This document shows, piece after piece, positions 1 to 10,600 of a stretch of 64,000 bases of DNA; within the stretch, counting starts at the first letter, position 1, and every line of letters begins with the position of its first letter. The DNA is from Streptomyces sp. Ru62 (GTDB taxonomy: Bacteria > Actinomycetota > Actinomycetes > Streptomycetales > Streptomycetaceae): NCBI RefSeq assembly GCF_002920615.1, contig NZ_PQSU01000021.1:118893-182892 (forward strand). Reading direction: 5' to 3'. Position numbers and translations under genes: made by a program. A model generated the notes under the pieces. It worked only from the letters and a program-made list of their open reading frames with translations. It was not told where the DNA came from and made no database searches.

Positions 1-2888
1 GCGGTGTCGTCGAGGACGCCGGCCAGCGTCGCGTACTCCACGCCGTTGCGGAAGACCGTCGTGGTGGCGCTCTCCCCGTCGTACACACTCTCCCCGTCGT
101 GTCCTGCGCCGTCCGTGAACGGGTTCACCGCTCCCGTGAGCCGGTCACCGTCCCTGACGAGTCCCGTCGCCGCCCCCGCGCCGGTGTCCGTGTCGAGCGC
201 GGGCCCGAAGACACCGGTGTTGAACGTCTCGGTGTACGCGCGTCCCGCGCGGTACCTCCTGGCCGGCAGCCGGTACTGGGCCTCGGTGTCCCGGACCGCC
301 TGCTGCTCGAAGGTGTGCTTCCACTCGATGCCGCCCTGGAGGTACAGGGTGGTGGTGTGGGGCAGGTCGGTGGAGACGGCCGCCGGCGGTGTGCGGTACT
401 CGGGCTCGGACACGATCGCGCCCCACCGCGGTGTCATGGTGGTGCCCTGCCGGACGGTGAGCTCGGCCAGGTCCTTGGCCTTCGCGTGTTGCCGGTAGCC
501 GGTGAAGAAGGCGTCCTTGAGCTCGTCCGTCAGCAGGTAGTCGGTGTCGCCGTGGGCGAGATCGACGAGCAGGGTGGAGGTCACCGTGCCGGGTTCCGGC
601 TCGGGGCCGACCTGCTGGAGCCGGATGCCCTCGGCCATCGGATAGGTGGAGAGGGCGATCGGCAGACCGCTGATGCCGTGCGGGATGATGTTGACACTGC
701 CGGACTTGAGGGTGGCGGCGGGATCCTGGACGGTCACGTCGAGGGGCCTGGCCTGCCTCGCGTCGAAGGCGAGGCTGGTGTCCTCGGTGAGGCTGAGCCG
801 GGGAGCGACCATCCAGTCCTCGCCGACGTAAGCGACACCTTCCTCGTCCAGCGTGATCACTTCGCCCAGGATGGTGTAGTCGCCGGCGGGCAGGCGCAGT
901 TCGAACGTACCGTCGTCACTGGTGACCGGGTAGAAACGGTTGCCCGCCAGGTCGTATATCCAGGCCTTCCAGGTGTCCTCGTCGGGTGCGGAGCCGTCCC
1001 GCGCGGTGGCCTTCATGCGCAGGTCGTACATCTCCCCTTCGATCTGGGCACCTCCCGCGGTGCGGACGGTCTGGCCGCCTCCCGTCGCCGTGACGGCCAG
1101 GCTGAACACGCCCTCCGTCGAGCCGGCGAGGCGGGGGTTCGCGGTGACGTCGACCGAGGCGGTACCGCCTGCCGGGACGGTGAGCCGCCGGGCCCCGAGG
1201 GTGAAGAAGCCGTCGGGTACGCGGGCACCCGCCGGGCCGTCGGCGGTGGCCGCCAGGTCCAGCGTGACCGCCGTCGTGCCGGTGTTGCGGTAGGTCAGCG
1301 TCTTGGTGACCGGCTGGTCGTCGTCGTGCGGCCAGCCGGGCCGGTCGAAGCTCAGCGAGGCGGGCCGGGCGGCGATGCTCTGGGTGATGGCGTGTGCCAC
1401 GTCGACCCGTCCGCTGCCCTGTTCGACGGCGCTGTAGGGGCCCGGCTGGGCTGAGCCGACGAGCGCCTCCTTGAGCAGATCGGGGCTCCAGTCCGGATGC
1501 CGCTGGGCGAGCAGTGCGGCCGCGCCCGCCACGTGCGGCGTGGCCATGGAGGTTCCCGACAGCGTCAGATAGCCGGGGGCGGGGTGCGGGACACCGCTCT
1601 GGTCGACGAGGCTCCCGTCGGCGGCCGCCGCGGTGATGTCCACGCCGGGCGCGGTGAGGTCGGGTTTCATCGCGCCGTCCAGCCGGGGGCCGCGGGACGA
1701 CCTGGCGGCGAGCACGTCCTGCTTGTCGACCGCGCCGACGGTCAGGGCCGCGTCGGCCGAACCCGGGGTGCCCACCGTCATGGCGCCCGGTCCGCCGTTG
1801 CCGGCGGCGATCACGAACAGGGCACGGTCGGAGAGCCTGTTGACGGTCTCCTCCAGCGGGTCGGTCCCCTGCGTGTCGGAACCTCCCAGCGAGAGGTTGA
1901 CGATGGTGGCGCCCTGGTCGACGGCCCACTCCATGCCGGCCATGATCGAGGACTCGGTGCCTCTGCCGTAGTTGTCGAGCACCTTGCCGCTGATCAGGTC
2001 GGCGCCGGGTGCCACTCCCCGGTACGTACTGTGTGAGGCGGCCCCGGTGCCGGCCAGGATGGAGGCCACATGGGTGCCGTGGCCGTTGTGGTCGGCGGCG
2101 TCGGGGGCACTGGTGAAGTTCTTCTCCGCGACCACCTGGGTGGCCAGGTCGGCGTGGCGCGTGTCGACGCCGGTGTCCAGCACGGCGACCTTCACTCCTG
2201 TGCCGTCGTATCCGGCACGCCATGCTTCGGGGGCGCCGATCTGCTTCACGCTCACGTCCAGCGACGCCTCGATGAGTCCGTCGAGACGGATGGAGCGCAC
2301 CCCCGCGGCGAGCCGAGGGCTCCGGCCGGGGCTGTCGGTGAGGGAGGTCCACACCCGCGAAGCCGCTGTCCCGGGCACGGTCAGCGCCTCGCTGCCGGTG
2401 GTGGCGATCTCCGCCCGCACCTTCGCACCGCCGGCCCGCGCGGCGGCCCTGCGCTTCGCGCCCGTGTAACTGACGAGCAACGGCACTCCGTCGCCGACCA
2501 GTTGACGGTACTCCGGGCGGCTGAGCTCGGTCACGTCGAACAGCCGCATGTCCACTCTTCCGGAGGCGATCAGGCCGCCGACGTCAGTGGGCAGCACATA
2601 GGTGTGTCCCTTCGCCGAGAAGGTCTGGAACGGGACCGACTCCCGGCCCTTCGCCTGACTCACCTTCACCACCCCGCCGCGGTGGTCGAGCCGCACCACG
2701 TCACCGGTGATGAGGGTGACCTCGCGGTCGGCAGCCACCACCTGCCTGACACCGGGCCGCGCCGACGGGGATGCATCGCCCCGGGAAACCGGTGGCATGG
2801 CTGCCGCCGCCGTCCCGGAGGCGGCCATGGCGAGTGCCGCGACACCGGCCATGACGGCCATGACGGTTCTTCTCCGTGATCCTCGCAA
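1..2888 (-). CDS. Secreted S8 (subtilisin-family) serine protease, 3' end outside window
   Basis: Reading the minus strand gives about 960 residues without a stop. After a signal peptide comes a propeptide-like segment, then the subtilase domain with all three catalytic motifs: Asp in VAVLDTGVD, His in NGHGTHVAS and Ser in GTSMATPHVAG, plus the oxyanion Asn in AAGNGG. The long C-terminal part looks like beta-sandwich (Fn3-like) repeats, as in many large Streptomyces secreted subtilases. The start is uncertain. The TTG at 2888 gives a positively charged n-region (GSRRRT) before the hydrophobic core. The ATG at 2861 has the better Shine-Dalgarno (GGAGAAG, 7 nt away) but no basic n-region. The gene is divergent from the NRPS cluster and preceded by a canonical promoter. 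Its role is presumably extracellular proteolysis; the substrate is unknown. Confidence 0.92.
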   Translation of the reverse strand, partial: MRGSRRRTVMAVMAGVAALAMAASGTAAAAMPPVSRGDASPSARPGVRQVVAADREVTLITGDVVRLDHRGGVVKVSQAKGRESVPFQTFSAKGHTYVLPTDVGGLIASGRVDMRLFDVTELSRPEYRQLVGDGVPLLVSYTGAKRRAAARAGGAKVRAEIATTGSEALTVPGTAASRVWTSLTDSPGRSPRLAAGVRSIRLDGLIEASLDVSVKQIGAPEAWRAGYDGTGVKVAVLDTGVDTRHADLATQVVAEKNFTSAPDAADHNGHGTHVASILAGTGAASHSTYRGVAPGADLISGKVLDNYGRGTESSIMAGMEWAVDQGATIVNLSLGGSDTQGTDPLEETVNRLSDRALFVIAAGNGGPGAMTVGTPGSADAALTVGAVDKQDVLAARSSRGPRLDGAMKPDLTAPGVDITAAAADGSLVDQSGVPHPAPGYLTLSGTSMATPHVAGAAALLAQRHPDWSPDLLKEALVGSAQPGPYSAVEQGSGRVDVAHAITQSIAARPASLSFDRPGWPHDDDQPVTKTLTYRNTGTTAVTLDLAATADGPAGARVPDGFFTLGARRLTVPAGGTASVDVTANPRLAGSTEGVFSLAVTATGGGQTVRTAGGAQIEGEMYDLRMKATARDGSAPDEDTWKAWIYDLAGNRFYPVTSDDGTFELRLPAGDYTILGEVITLDEEGVAYVGEDWMVAPRLSLTEDTSLAFDARQARPLDVTVQDPAATLKSGSVNIIPHGISGLPIALSTYPMAEGIRLQQVGPEPEPGTVTSTLLVDLAHGDTDYLLTDELKDAFFTGYRQHAKAKDLAELTVRQGTTMTPRWGAIVSEPEYRTPPAAVSTDLPHTTTLYLQGGIEWKHTFEQQAVRDTEAQYRLPARRYRAGRAYTETFNTGVFGPALDTDTGAGAATGLVRDGDRLTGAVNPFTDGAGHDGESVYDGESATTTVFRNGVEYATLAGVLDDT

Positions 2889-2967
2889 GGTGCCGTACCC
2901 CTTTGCCCCGTCGGGGGCCCGGTGAGCCCCCTGGCCGCTGCGGGCGCCGTCGCCCCATGACGCGGAC

Positions 2968-2996
2968 ACGCTAAGTTTCCCAATCCGGCTCGTCAA
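2968..2996 (-). promoter_or_regulatory. Candidate housekeeping promoter of the subtilase gene
   Basis: On the minus strand TTGACG (2991-2996) and TAGCGT (2968-2973) are separated by exactly 17 nt, close to the HrdB/sigma-70 consensus. It lies about 80 nt upstream of the protease start, in a stretch noticeably richer in AT than its surroundings. The same two hexamers with the same spacing recur at 31089-31117. Confidence 0.6.
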
Positions 2997-3046
2997 TCGG
3001 GCTATTCACGACATAGGGCGCAACATGGCCGGATAGGTCTGGACTT

Positions 3047-3352
3047 ATGGCGCGTCATGCGTGGCTTGCGAACTCCCCCCAGCGGCTCGGTCGGCAGCGC
3101 AGGACCACCGGACGCCCCATGGCACGACCTGGGAGACGGCCACGCACGGACCACACCTTGCAGCCAAACATGCCCTTGCTCGCCGTCCTGCCGCATGACA
3201 AGGACGAGGAGGAATCGGAGCAGGAATTCGGTGGACTTCGAGTCATAGCCGGAGAACTTTGGTCGATGGAGAACAACATCTCCATCGGCAACATGGACTG
3301 GGAAGAATTCGTTGATGCCGCGAACGGGGACGGCGTCTTCCGAGGCTTCTGA
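3047..3352 (+). pseudogene. C-terminal remnant of a DUF6924-family protein
   Basis: The last ~60 codons (from the ATG at 3170) read like the C-terminal half of DUF6924 proteins as I remember them: PLLAV, an acidic stretch, then NNISIGNMDWEEF, ending in GVFRGF at the stop. The first ~40 codons are Arg/Pro/Thr-rich and do not look like the N-terminal half of the family, which normally has an ALVVRTDF-type motif. I find no such motif upstream. The local base composition is less GC-biased than in the neighbouring NRPS genes. I read it as a 5'-truncated, probably dead copy. A short expressed protein from 3170 cannot be excluded. The function of DUF6924 is unknown. Confidence 0.55.
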
Positions 3353-3507
3353 TCCTGGTCGACAGGTCCCCCCTCCACACCAGTTGAGACCGTAGCGGCA
3401 TGGTTGGTCACGGACCGGGGTAGTACCTGGGTTTTCCCTTCTCGTGCCACTTTTCGGATGGACTCACAGGCGTTATCGGCACCGCATGAATCCGAAATAC
3501 CGGCCTG

Positions 3508-3537
3508 TTGACATGGCCTCAGCCAGTGATCGATGAT
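3508..3537 (+). promoter_or_regulatory. Candidate promoter of the NRPS operon
   Basis: TTGACA at 3508-3513 and GATGAT at 3532-3537 are 18 nt apart. They sit about 100 nt before the GTG start chosen for the first NRPS gene. The -10 overlaps a near-palindromic TGATCGATGATCA. The 3353-3507 stretch before it holds no recognisable gene. Confidence 0.45.
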
Positions 3538-3633
3538 CACGGCAGTTGTGCGTTCGGCAAAATACTCAGGCACGGCTGTCCCGTTTGCAGGGAGGGCCGT
3601 TCACTTCCTTTCACGGGAAGGTCAGGATCAGCG

Positions 3634-6600
3634 GTGCACAACCCGACCCCCCTCTCACCCCGTTCCCATCCGGCCTCGTACGCCCAGCAGCGCCTGTGGT
3701 TCCTCGCCCAACTCCCCGGGGGAGACGTGGCGTACAACGAGACCCTGGCCTTCGAACTCCTCGGCCCCCTCGACCGTGACGCCCTGGCGGGTGCCCTCGA
3801 CGCGCTGACCCGGCGCCACGAGACGCTCCGCACCCGGCTCGTGGCGGAGGACGGCGAGGTCCGTCAGCACGTCGATCCGCCCGGCGCCGGATTCGCCCTC
3901 ACCTTCCAGGACTTGAGCAGTTCGACCGACCCGGCCGGCGGGGTCCTCGCGCTTCAGGAGGCGGAGGCCCGCACCCCCTTCGACCTGGCGGCCGGTCCCC
4001 TCGGGCGCGGCCGGCTGGTCATCCTCGGCGCCGAGCGCCATGTCCTGCTGCTGACCTTCCACCACAGCGTCTACGACGGCCGGTCGATGGACGTGATGAT
4101 GCGCGAACTCGGCGTGCTCTACGAGGCATTGGCCCAGGGCGGTGCCGACCCGCTGCCCCCGCTGCCGGCCCAGTACGCCGACCATGTGCGGGCCCAGCGT
4201 GAGGCCGTACTCGGCGGGGCGCTGCGGGAGCAGGAGACGTACTGGCGCGACACCCTCCGGGACGCACCGCCGTCACTGGACCTGCCCACGGACCGCCCGC
4301 ACCCGCCGGAGCAGAGCTACGACGGCGGACGGGCCCGGTTCGAGCTCGACGCGGAGACCACGGCGGCCCTGCGCACACTGGCCCGGCGGCACGGCGCCAC
4401 CCTCTTCGTGACGGCCCTGACCGGCTGGGCGATCCTCCTCTCGCGGCTCTCCGGGCGCTCTGACATCGTTATCGGAAGCCCGGTGGCCAACCGGCGCGGC
4501 CCCGCGGCCGCCGGTCTCATCGGCTTCCTCGTCAACTCCCTGGCCCTGCGCATCGACCTGTCCGGCTCCCCGAGCGCCGCCGAGGCCGTCGCCCGTACCC
4601 GCGCGGTCCTGCGGGCCGCCCTGGCCCACCAGGACCTGCCCTTCGAACGGGTCGTGGAGCTGGTCAACCCGCCCCGCAGCGCGTCCCGCACGCCGCTGTT
4701 CCAGACCATGGTCGCCTGGACACCCGACCGGAAGGACCTGCTGCGGCTGCCCGGTGTGACGGCGCAGCCCCTGCCCATCCGGCACGCCCCCGCCAAGTTC
4801 GACCTCGCGCTGTCCCTGACGGAGTCCGAGGGCCGGGTGGTAGGACACCTGGACTACGCGACGGCCGTCTACGACGCCACCACCGCCCGGCGCTGGGCGG
4901 ACCACCTGCGGCGCCTGCTCGCCGACATGGCCCGCCACCCCGACCGTGACATCGCGGCACTGGAACTGATGGACGCGGAGGAGCAGCGGGCCCTGCTGGC
5001 CGACTGGGACGCGACGGGTGCCCTCGCGGCGGGCGGAGGAGCGGCGTCACGGACAGCCCCCAACCCCTTCCTCACCGCCCCCGGTCTCGTCCCCCTCTTC
5101 GAAGACCAGGTCCGGGTCCGTGGTGAGCGGCCGGCGGTCGTCGCGCCGGGTGGTGGGACGCTGACGTACGCGTCGCTCGACCGCCGTGCCAACCGGCTCG
5201 CGCACGCCCTCGTCGCCCGTGCCGTTCGCCCCGGTGACGTGGTGGGGCTGCACACCGGCCGGACCGCCGAGCTGGTCGTGGGCATCCTCGGGATCCTGAA
5301 GGCGGGTGCCGCCTGGCTGCCGCTCGACCCCGGGCAGCCCCGCGAGCGGCTGGCCGGTATGACCGAGGACGCCGCCTGCCGCGTCGTGCTGAGCGACCGG
5401 CCGGCCGGCGACCGCCCGGAGCGGTGGCTGGACCTGGCCGCGACCGAGGCGGAGGGCGTGACCGGGGACCACCCGCCGCCCGGCATCGGCCACGCGCCCG
5501 ACCGACTGGCCTACGTCATCTTCACGTCCGGCTCCACCGGACGGCCCAAGGGCGTGGCGGTCGAACACCGCAGTGTGCTCGGCCTCTTCGCCAACTGGCA
5601 CGCCCGCATGGGCACCGTGCCCGGCGAGGCCGGTTCCGCCTGGTCCAGCATCGGCTTCGACGCCTCGGTGCACGAACTGCTGCTGCCGCTGACCACCGGT
5701 GGTGTGCTGCACATCGTTCCGGAGGAGCTGCGCGGTGACCCGGAGGAGCTGCTGGGGTGGATGCGCGAGCACCGCGTCGCGCAGGCGTTCCTGCCGCCGG
5801 CGTACGTGAAGTGGATCGACGAGGACCCGGCCGGCCGGCTGCGCGGACTGCGGCTGCGCACGCTGCTGACCGGTGTGGAGCCGATCCCGGAGGCGGCCCT
5901 GCACCGGATGACCCGGCACCTCCCGGGCCTGCGGGTCTGCTTCGGCTACGGGCCGACCGAGGCCACGCTGTACAGCACCGCCTCCTACGATCCCGGGCCG
6001 CTGGACCGCCCCTGCCCGATCGGACGGCCGCTGGCCGGCAGCCGCCTGTACGTGCTCGACGCCCGCATGCGGCCCGTCCCGCCCGGCGTGGTCGGCGAGG
6101 TCTATCTGGGTGGCGCCTGCCTCGCCCGGGGGTACCTCAACCGTCCCGACCTCACGAAGGAACGTTTCCTTCCGGACCCGTTCGTCCCCGGTGAACGCAT
6201 CTACCGCACCGGAGACCTCGCCCGCCGCCTCCCGGACGGCAACGCCCACTACGCGGGGCGCGCGGACGACCAGATCAAGCTGCGCGGGTTCCGTATCGAG
6301 CCGGGCGAGGTGGAGGCGGCGCTCACCGCCCTGCCCGGCGTCCGCGAGGCCGTGGTCCTCGCCGACCGCGACCCGGCCGGACAGCCCCGGCTGGTCGCCG
6401 GGATCGGCAGGGGCACCGCCGCCGTCCGCACCGCGCACGAGTGGCGGACGGCCCTGTCCCGGCGGCTGCCCGACTACATGATCCCGGCCGTCTTCCTCGA
6501 CCTGCCCGCCCTCCCGCTGAACCGCAGCGGCAAACTCGACCGCCCGGCGCTGTTGCGCCTGGCCGGCGAGCACGGCGCGAGCCGGGTGAACACGGCCAGC

Positions 6601-7629
6601 CCCCGGGACGGCGTCGAGCACCGCCTGTACCGGATCTGGCAGGACATCCTGCTCCACCCCGACATCGGCATCGGCGACAACTTCTTCGACATCGGCGGCA
6701 CTTCGCTGTCGGCCATCAAGATGGCGCACGCCGTCACCGAGGCGTTCGGCCGGCCGCTGCCGGTCGCGGAGGTCATGCTGCATCCCACGATCGAGGCGCT
6801 CGGCGGACGCCTGCGCGGGCACGGCACCGCCCGGGAGACGGGCAGCGTCATCGAGTTCCGGGCGGGCAACGGGCCCCGGGTCGTCTGCGTCCACCCGGCC
6901 GGCGGCACCGCCTTCTGCTACCTGCCGCTCGCCCGGCACCTGCCCGAGGGCATCGGCCTGTCCGGCATCCAGTCACCGGGCGTGAATCCCGGCGAGGAGG
7001 TGCTGCCGACGGTCGAGGCGATGGCGGAAACGTATCTGCGGTTGCTGGAGCCGCTGGGGGAGGGCCCCTTGGTGCTGACCGGCCTGTCCTACGGCGGACT
7101 CGTCGCGCACGCGATGGGACGCCTGCTGACCCGGGCAGGGCGCGGTGACGTCAGCGTGGTCCTGCTCGACACACAGGCCACCGACGACCCGGCCGCCCGC
7201 GCCGGCATCACCCCGGTGGACTTCGAGGAGTTCCGCGACAAGCTGGTGAGGTTCAACGGCATGTACCCCGGCATCGACGACGCCCAGATCGAGCGGTACT
7301 TCCGCATCTACAACCACAACCGGCTGACCGCCCGCGACCACGACCCGGCCACGTCCCCGGCCCGTCTGGTCCTCGCCCAGGCCGTCCCGGGCGGCGCGGA
7401 CACCCCCGAGCACGCGGAGGTCCGCGACTTCTGGCAGCGGCGCGCCGTCGGCGGCTTCCGGGTGGAGACGCTGGACTGCGACCACTGGGAAGTGCTGGAG
7501 GCCCCGCACCTCTCCCGTGTCGCGGACCTGCTCACCGCGGAACTCCGCCATCACGGCGCCCCGTTGCCCGACCCGACGCCCGCGACGCGTCCGGCGGCCG
7601 TGGCCGGCTTCGGCGGGGAGGCTCGATGA
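3634..7629 (+). CDS. Nonribosomal peptide synthetase, C-A-PCP-TE
   Basis: A self-contained elongation plus release module of 1331 aa. The condensation domain has HHSVYDG near residue 143. The adenylation domain has A3 FTSGSTGRPKG near residue 629, A4 with FDASVHE and A5 with YGPTEAT. The carrier domain has DNFFDIGGTSL near 1020. A type-I thioesterase follows, with GLSYGG near 1150, Asp in LLDTQ and His in DCDHWE. I could not match the A-domain code to a known amino acid; it reads roughly DAHALGGLYK. The GTG at 3634 has AGGA 7 nt upstream and directly precedes the first conserved C-domain motif (SYAQQRLWFL). The longer reading from the TTG at 3508 coincides with a promoter hexamer. The stop overlaps the next start (ATGA). 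In a detoxin-like scheme this enzyme would add the side amino acid; that is inference. Confidence 0.95.
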   Translation: MHNPTPLSPRSHPASYAQQRLWFLAQLPGGDVAYNETLAFELLGPLDRDALAGALDALTRRHETLRTRLVAEDGEVRQHVDPPGAGFALTFQDLSSSTDPAGGVLALQEAEARTPFDLAAGPLGRGRLVILGAERHVLLLTFHHSVYDGRSMDVMMRELGVLYEALAQGGADPLPPLPAQYADHVRAQREAVLGGALREQETYWRDTLRDAPPSLDLPTDRPHPPEQSYDGGRARFELDAETTAALRTLARRHGATLFVTALTGWAILLSRLSGRSDIVIGSPVANRRGPAAAGLIGFLVNSLALRIDLSGSPSAAEAVARTRAVLRAALAHQDLPFERVVELVNPPRSASRTPLFQTMVAWTPDRKDLLRLPGVTAQPLPIRHAPAKFDLALSLTESEGRVVGHLDYATAVYDATTARRWADHLRRLLADMARHPDRDIAALELMDAEEQRALLADWDATGALAAGGGAASRTAPNPFLTAPGLVPLFEDQVRVRGERPAVVAPGGGTLTYASLDRRANRLAHALVARAVRPGDVVGLHTGRTAELVVGILGILKAGAAWLPLDPGQPRERLAGMTEDAACRVVLSDRPAGDRPERWLDLAATEAEGVTGDHPPPGIGHAPDRLAYVIFTSGSTGRPKGVAVEHRSVLGLFANWHARMGTVPGEAGSAWSSIGFDASVHELLLPLTTGGVLHIVPEELRGDPEELLGWMREHRVAQAFLPPAYVKWIDEDPAGRLRGLRLRTLLTGVEPIPEAALHRMTRHLPGLRVCFGYGPTEATLYSTASYDPGPLDRPCPIGRPLAGSRLYVLDARMRPVPPGVVGEVYLGGACLARGYLNRPDLTKERFLPDPFVPGERIYRTGDLARRLPDGNAHYAGRADDQIKLRGFRIEPGEVEAALTALPGVREAVVLADRDPAGQPRLVAGIGRGTAAVRTAHEWRTALSRRLPDYMIPAVFLDLPALPLNRSGKLDRPALLRLAGEHGASRVNTASPRDGVEHRLYRIWQDILLHPDIGIGDNFFDIGGTSLSAIKMAHAVTEAFGRPLPVAEVMLHPTIEALGGRLRGHGTARETGSVIEFRAGNGPRVVCVHPAGGTAFCYLPLARHLPEGIGLSGIQSPGVNPGEEVLPTVEAMAETYLRLLEPLGEGPLVLTGLSYGGLVAHAMGRLLTRAGRGDVSVVLLDTQATDDPAARAGITPVDFEEFRDKLVRFNGMYPGIDDAQIERYFRIYNHNRLTARDHDPATSPARLVLAQAVPGGADTPEHAEVRDFWQRRAVGGFRVETLDCDHWEVLEAPHLSRVADLLTAELRHHGAPLPDPTPATRPAAVAGFGGEAR

Positions 7630-10600
7630 GCACCGACTCCACCCGGAACGTCCCCGGCGGCACCGAGTGCGGCCGCACCGACGCCGGGGTACCCGCTGCC
7701 GAGCCGCCCGGCACCCCGGCCCCCGCCACGCCGACCCCCTCCTCCCTCGCCGATGCCGTGCTCGCCCAGGCCCGCCGTACGCCGGACCTGCCCGCTGTCG
7801 AGGACGGGGGCGTGGTCCTCGACTACGCGGGGCTGGAGCGGGTCAGTGGCCGAATCGCCGGCCGGCTGCGCGGGGCGGGGGTACGGCCCGGTGACGCGGT
7901 CGCCGTGTCCCTGCCCAGATCGTGGCGGCTGGTGTGCGTCATGCTCGGCATCCGCCGCCTCGGCGCGACCGTCGTCCCGCTCGACCGGCTCAGCCCGCCG
8001 GAGCGGCAACGGCACATCCTCACCGACGCGCAGGCGGTGGCCGTCGTACACGACGACGGTTGCGCCGGCACGCACCCGCCCGCTGCGCCCGCCGGCGTCC
8101 GCGCGCTGGAGGCGGCCGAGCTGGTCGGCGACGACGAGCCGGCCACGAGCCCCCCTCCGCCGGCCGGCTTCTCACCCGCATCGCGCCAGTCGGTCGGCGC
8201 CCCGGCCGGCCCCCGCCCTTCCGTCGCCTCCGCACCGGCCACCGACCCCCAGGCCGGCACCCCGTCCCCGTCCCCCGTCGCCTTCCTCTTCTACACCTCG
8301 GGCACCACCGGTCGCCCCAAGGGTGTCGAGGTCACCGACGCGGGTGTGCGGCGGCTGGCCGAGGCGGGATACATCGGGCTCGGGGCCGGGGTCCGGTACG
8401 GCTGTCTGGCCAACCCGGCGTTCGACGCGATCAGCTTCGAGGTGTGGGTGCCGTTGCTCACCGGCGGGACCTGTGTCGTACTCGGGGAGCGCGCGGTGCA
8501 CGATCCCCGGCGGCTGGCGGCCGAGTTGCGGGACCGCCGCGTCGAGACCCTGTTCGTCACGACCGCGCTGTTCAACGCCGTCGTCGAGAAGGTGCCCGAC
8601 TGCTTCGCCGCCGCCCGGCAGGTGCTCATCGGCGGGGAACAGCTCAACGCCCGTCTGATCCGCCGCTGGTACGAGGCCAACCCCGGCTCCGGCGCCGTAC
8701 TGCACAACGTGTACGGGCCGACCGAGGCGACCACCTTCGCGCTGTGCCGCGCCATCCCCCGGGACTTCGCCGGCGACCTGGTACCCGTCGGCACCGCCCT
8801 GCCCGGCACCGGCGTCACCGTCCGCACCGCCGACGGACGCACCGCCGAACCCGGTGAGGTGGCCGAACTCCTGCTGTCCGGCACCGCGTTGGCCCTCGGC
8901 TACCGCAACCTCCCGGAGGAGACCGCGCGGCGCTTCGTACGGCTGGCCGGCCCGGACGGCGTCGAGAGGCGCTGGTACCGGACCGGGGACCTGGTACGGC
9001 AGGACGCCGACGGCCGCGTCACCTACGTCGGCCGGGCCGACCGGCAGGTCAAGGTGCGCGGCTTCCGCATCGAGCCCGGCGAGGTGGAACGCCGCATCCT
9101 GGCCCACCCCGCCGTCCGCCAGGCGTACGTGTGCACCCGGCGCGACGACGGCCGCAACGAACTCCTCGCCTTCCTGGTGCCGGCGGAACAGCTCTCCGAG
9201 GACGCCTACGACGCGTACGACCGCCACCTCGCCGCCGCGCTGCCCCCCTACATGCGCCCCCACCACACCCACCTCGTGGACGCCCTGCCCCGGACCGCCA
9301 ACGGCAAGGTGGACCAGGCCGCCCTGCTGGCCGGTGCCGGGGAGCCGTGGCGCGGCGGGGTCCGGGACGCCGTACCCGTCACGGCCGCCCAGCGGCGCCT
9401 GCTGGATCTCGCCGAGGAGGTGCTGGGGGTCACCGGACTGCGCCCGGACGACCGTTGGATACCCAGTGGCGGTGACTCGCTGAAGGCCCTGCGGCTGCGG
9501 TTCGAGATCCAGCGGCGCTTCGCCGTCGACCTTCCGCAGGAGCTCGTGCTGCGGGGCGACTTCGCCGCCCTGGCCGACGCCGTGACGGATCCCGGCGCGT
9601 CCGCCGGCGACCACCCGCCCGTGCCCGCGCCCACCGGCGAGCCCACCGCGCCGGCCACCGGCGAACAGGAACGGCTGTGGCTGCTGCACCAGCGCGATCC
9701 CCTGGACGCCTCGTACGACGTGCCGCTCGCCTTCGAGGTGCGCGGCCCGGTCGACCTCCGGGCCCTGCGCGCCGCCGTCCGGGCGCTGGTCGAGCGGCAT
9801 CCGGCGCTGCGCACCCGGCTCGTGCCCACCGCCCGGGGACTGCGGCAGCACGTCGACGCGCCCTACGATCCCTGGGAGCCCGACGCCCGCGAGCCGTTCG
9901 ACGCCCGGCCCGGGGAGCCCTGGCAGGACACCGCCGGCCGGTTCTTCGCCCGCCGTTTCGACCTGCGCGACAGCCGGATGCTGCGGGCCGCCTGGCTGCC
10001 CCGGGACGACGGCGGCACCCTGCTGTTGCACCTGCACCACATCGCCGTGGACGGCTGGTCGCTGAACATCCTCTTCCGCGATCTCACGGCCGCCTGCGCC
10101 GGCGGTGAGAAGGGGCCGGGCCCGGCCGCCGTGACCCCGCTGGAGTTCGCGCACTGGCAGCGGGCCTGGCACGCGAGCCCCGCCTACGGGCGCCTCCGCT
10201 CCCGGCTGCGCGACCACCACCGAGGCCACGACGAGCCGTCACCGGCCCTGGACACCGCCGGGCCGGCCGACCGCCCCGCCGCCCGGCTGCTGCGCACCAC
10301 CCTGGACACCGGGCGCCGGGCCGCGCTGGACCGGGTGGCCGCCGAGCGCGGCATGACCAGGTTCGAGCTGCTGCTGCCCGCCTTCGCCTGGGCGCTGTAC
10401 GGCGTGACCGGCCAGTCCCGCCCGCTGATCGCCGCGCCCGTGGCGGGCCGGCAGCGGCCGGAGTTCGAGAGTTGCGTCGGCATGTTCGCCAACACCGTGC
10501 TCGTGCCGTCGCATCTGGAGCCGCACACCCCCCTCGGTGACCAGTTGGACCGGCACGCCGCCTCGGTGCGCGCGGTGCTGGACGGGCAGGACGTCGCCCT

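Noticed and set aside
99..1454. Long plus-strand open frame of 451 codons
   Set aside because: Antisense shadow of the minus-strand subtilase, which has all catalytic motifs.
3508..3633. N-terminal extension of the first NRPS from a TTG at 3508
   Set aside because: The TTG is part of a candidate -35 hexamer, and the extension does not resemble any C-domain start. GTG 3634 has AGGA at the right distance.
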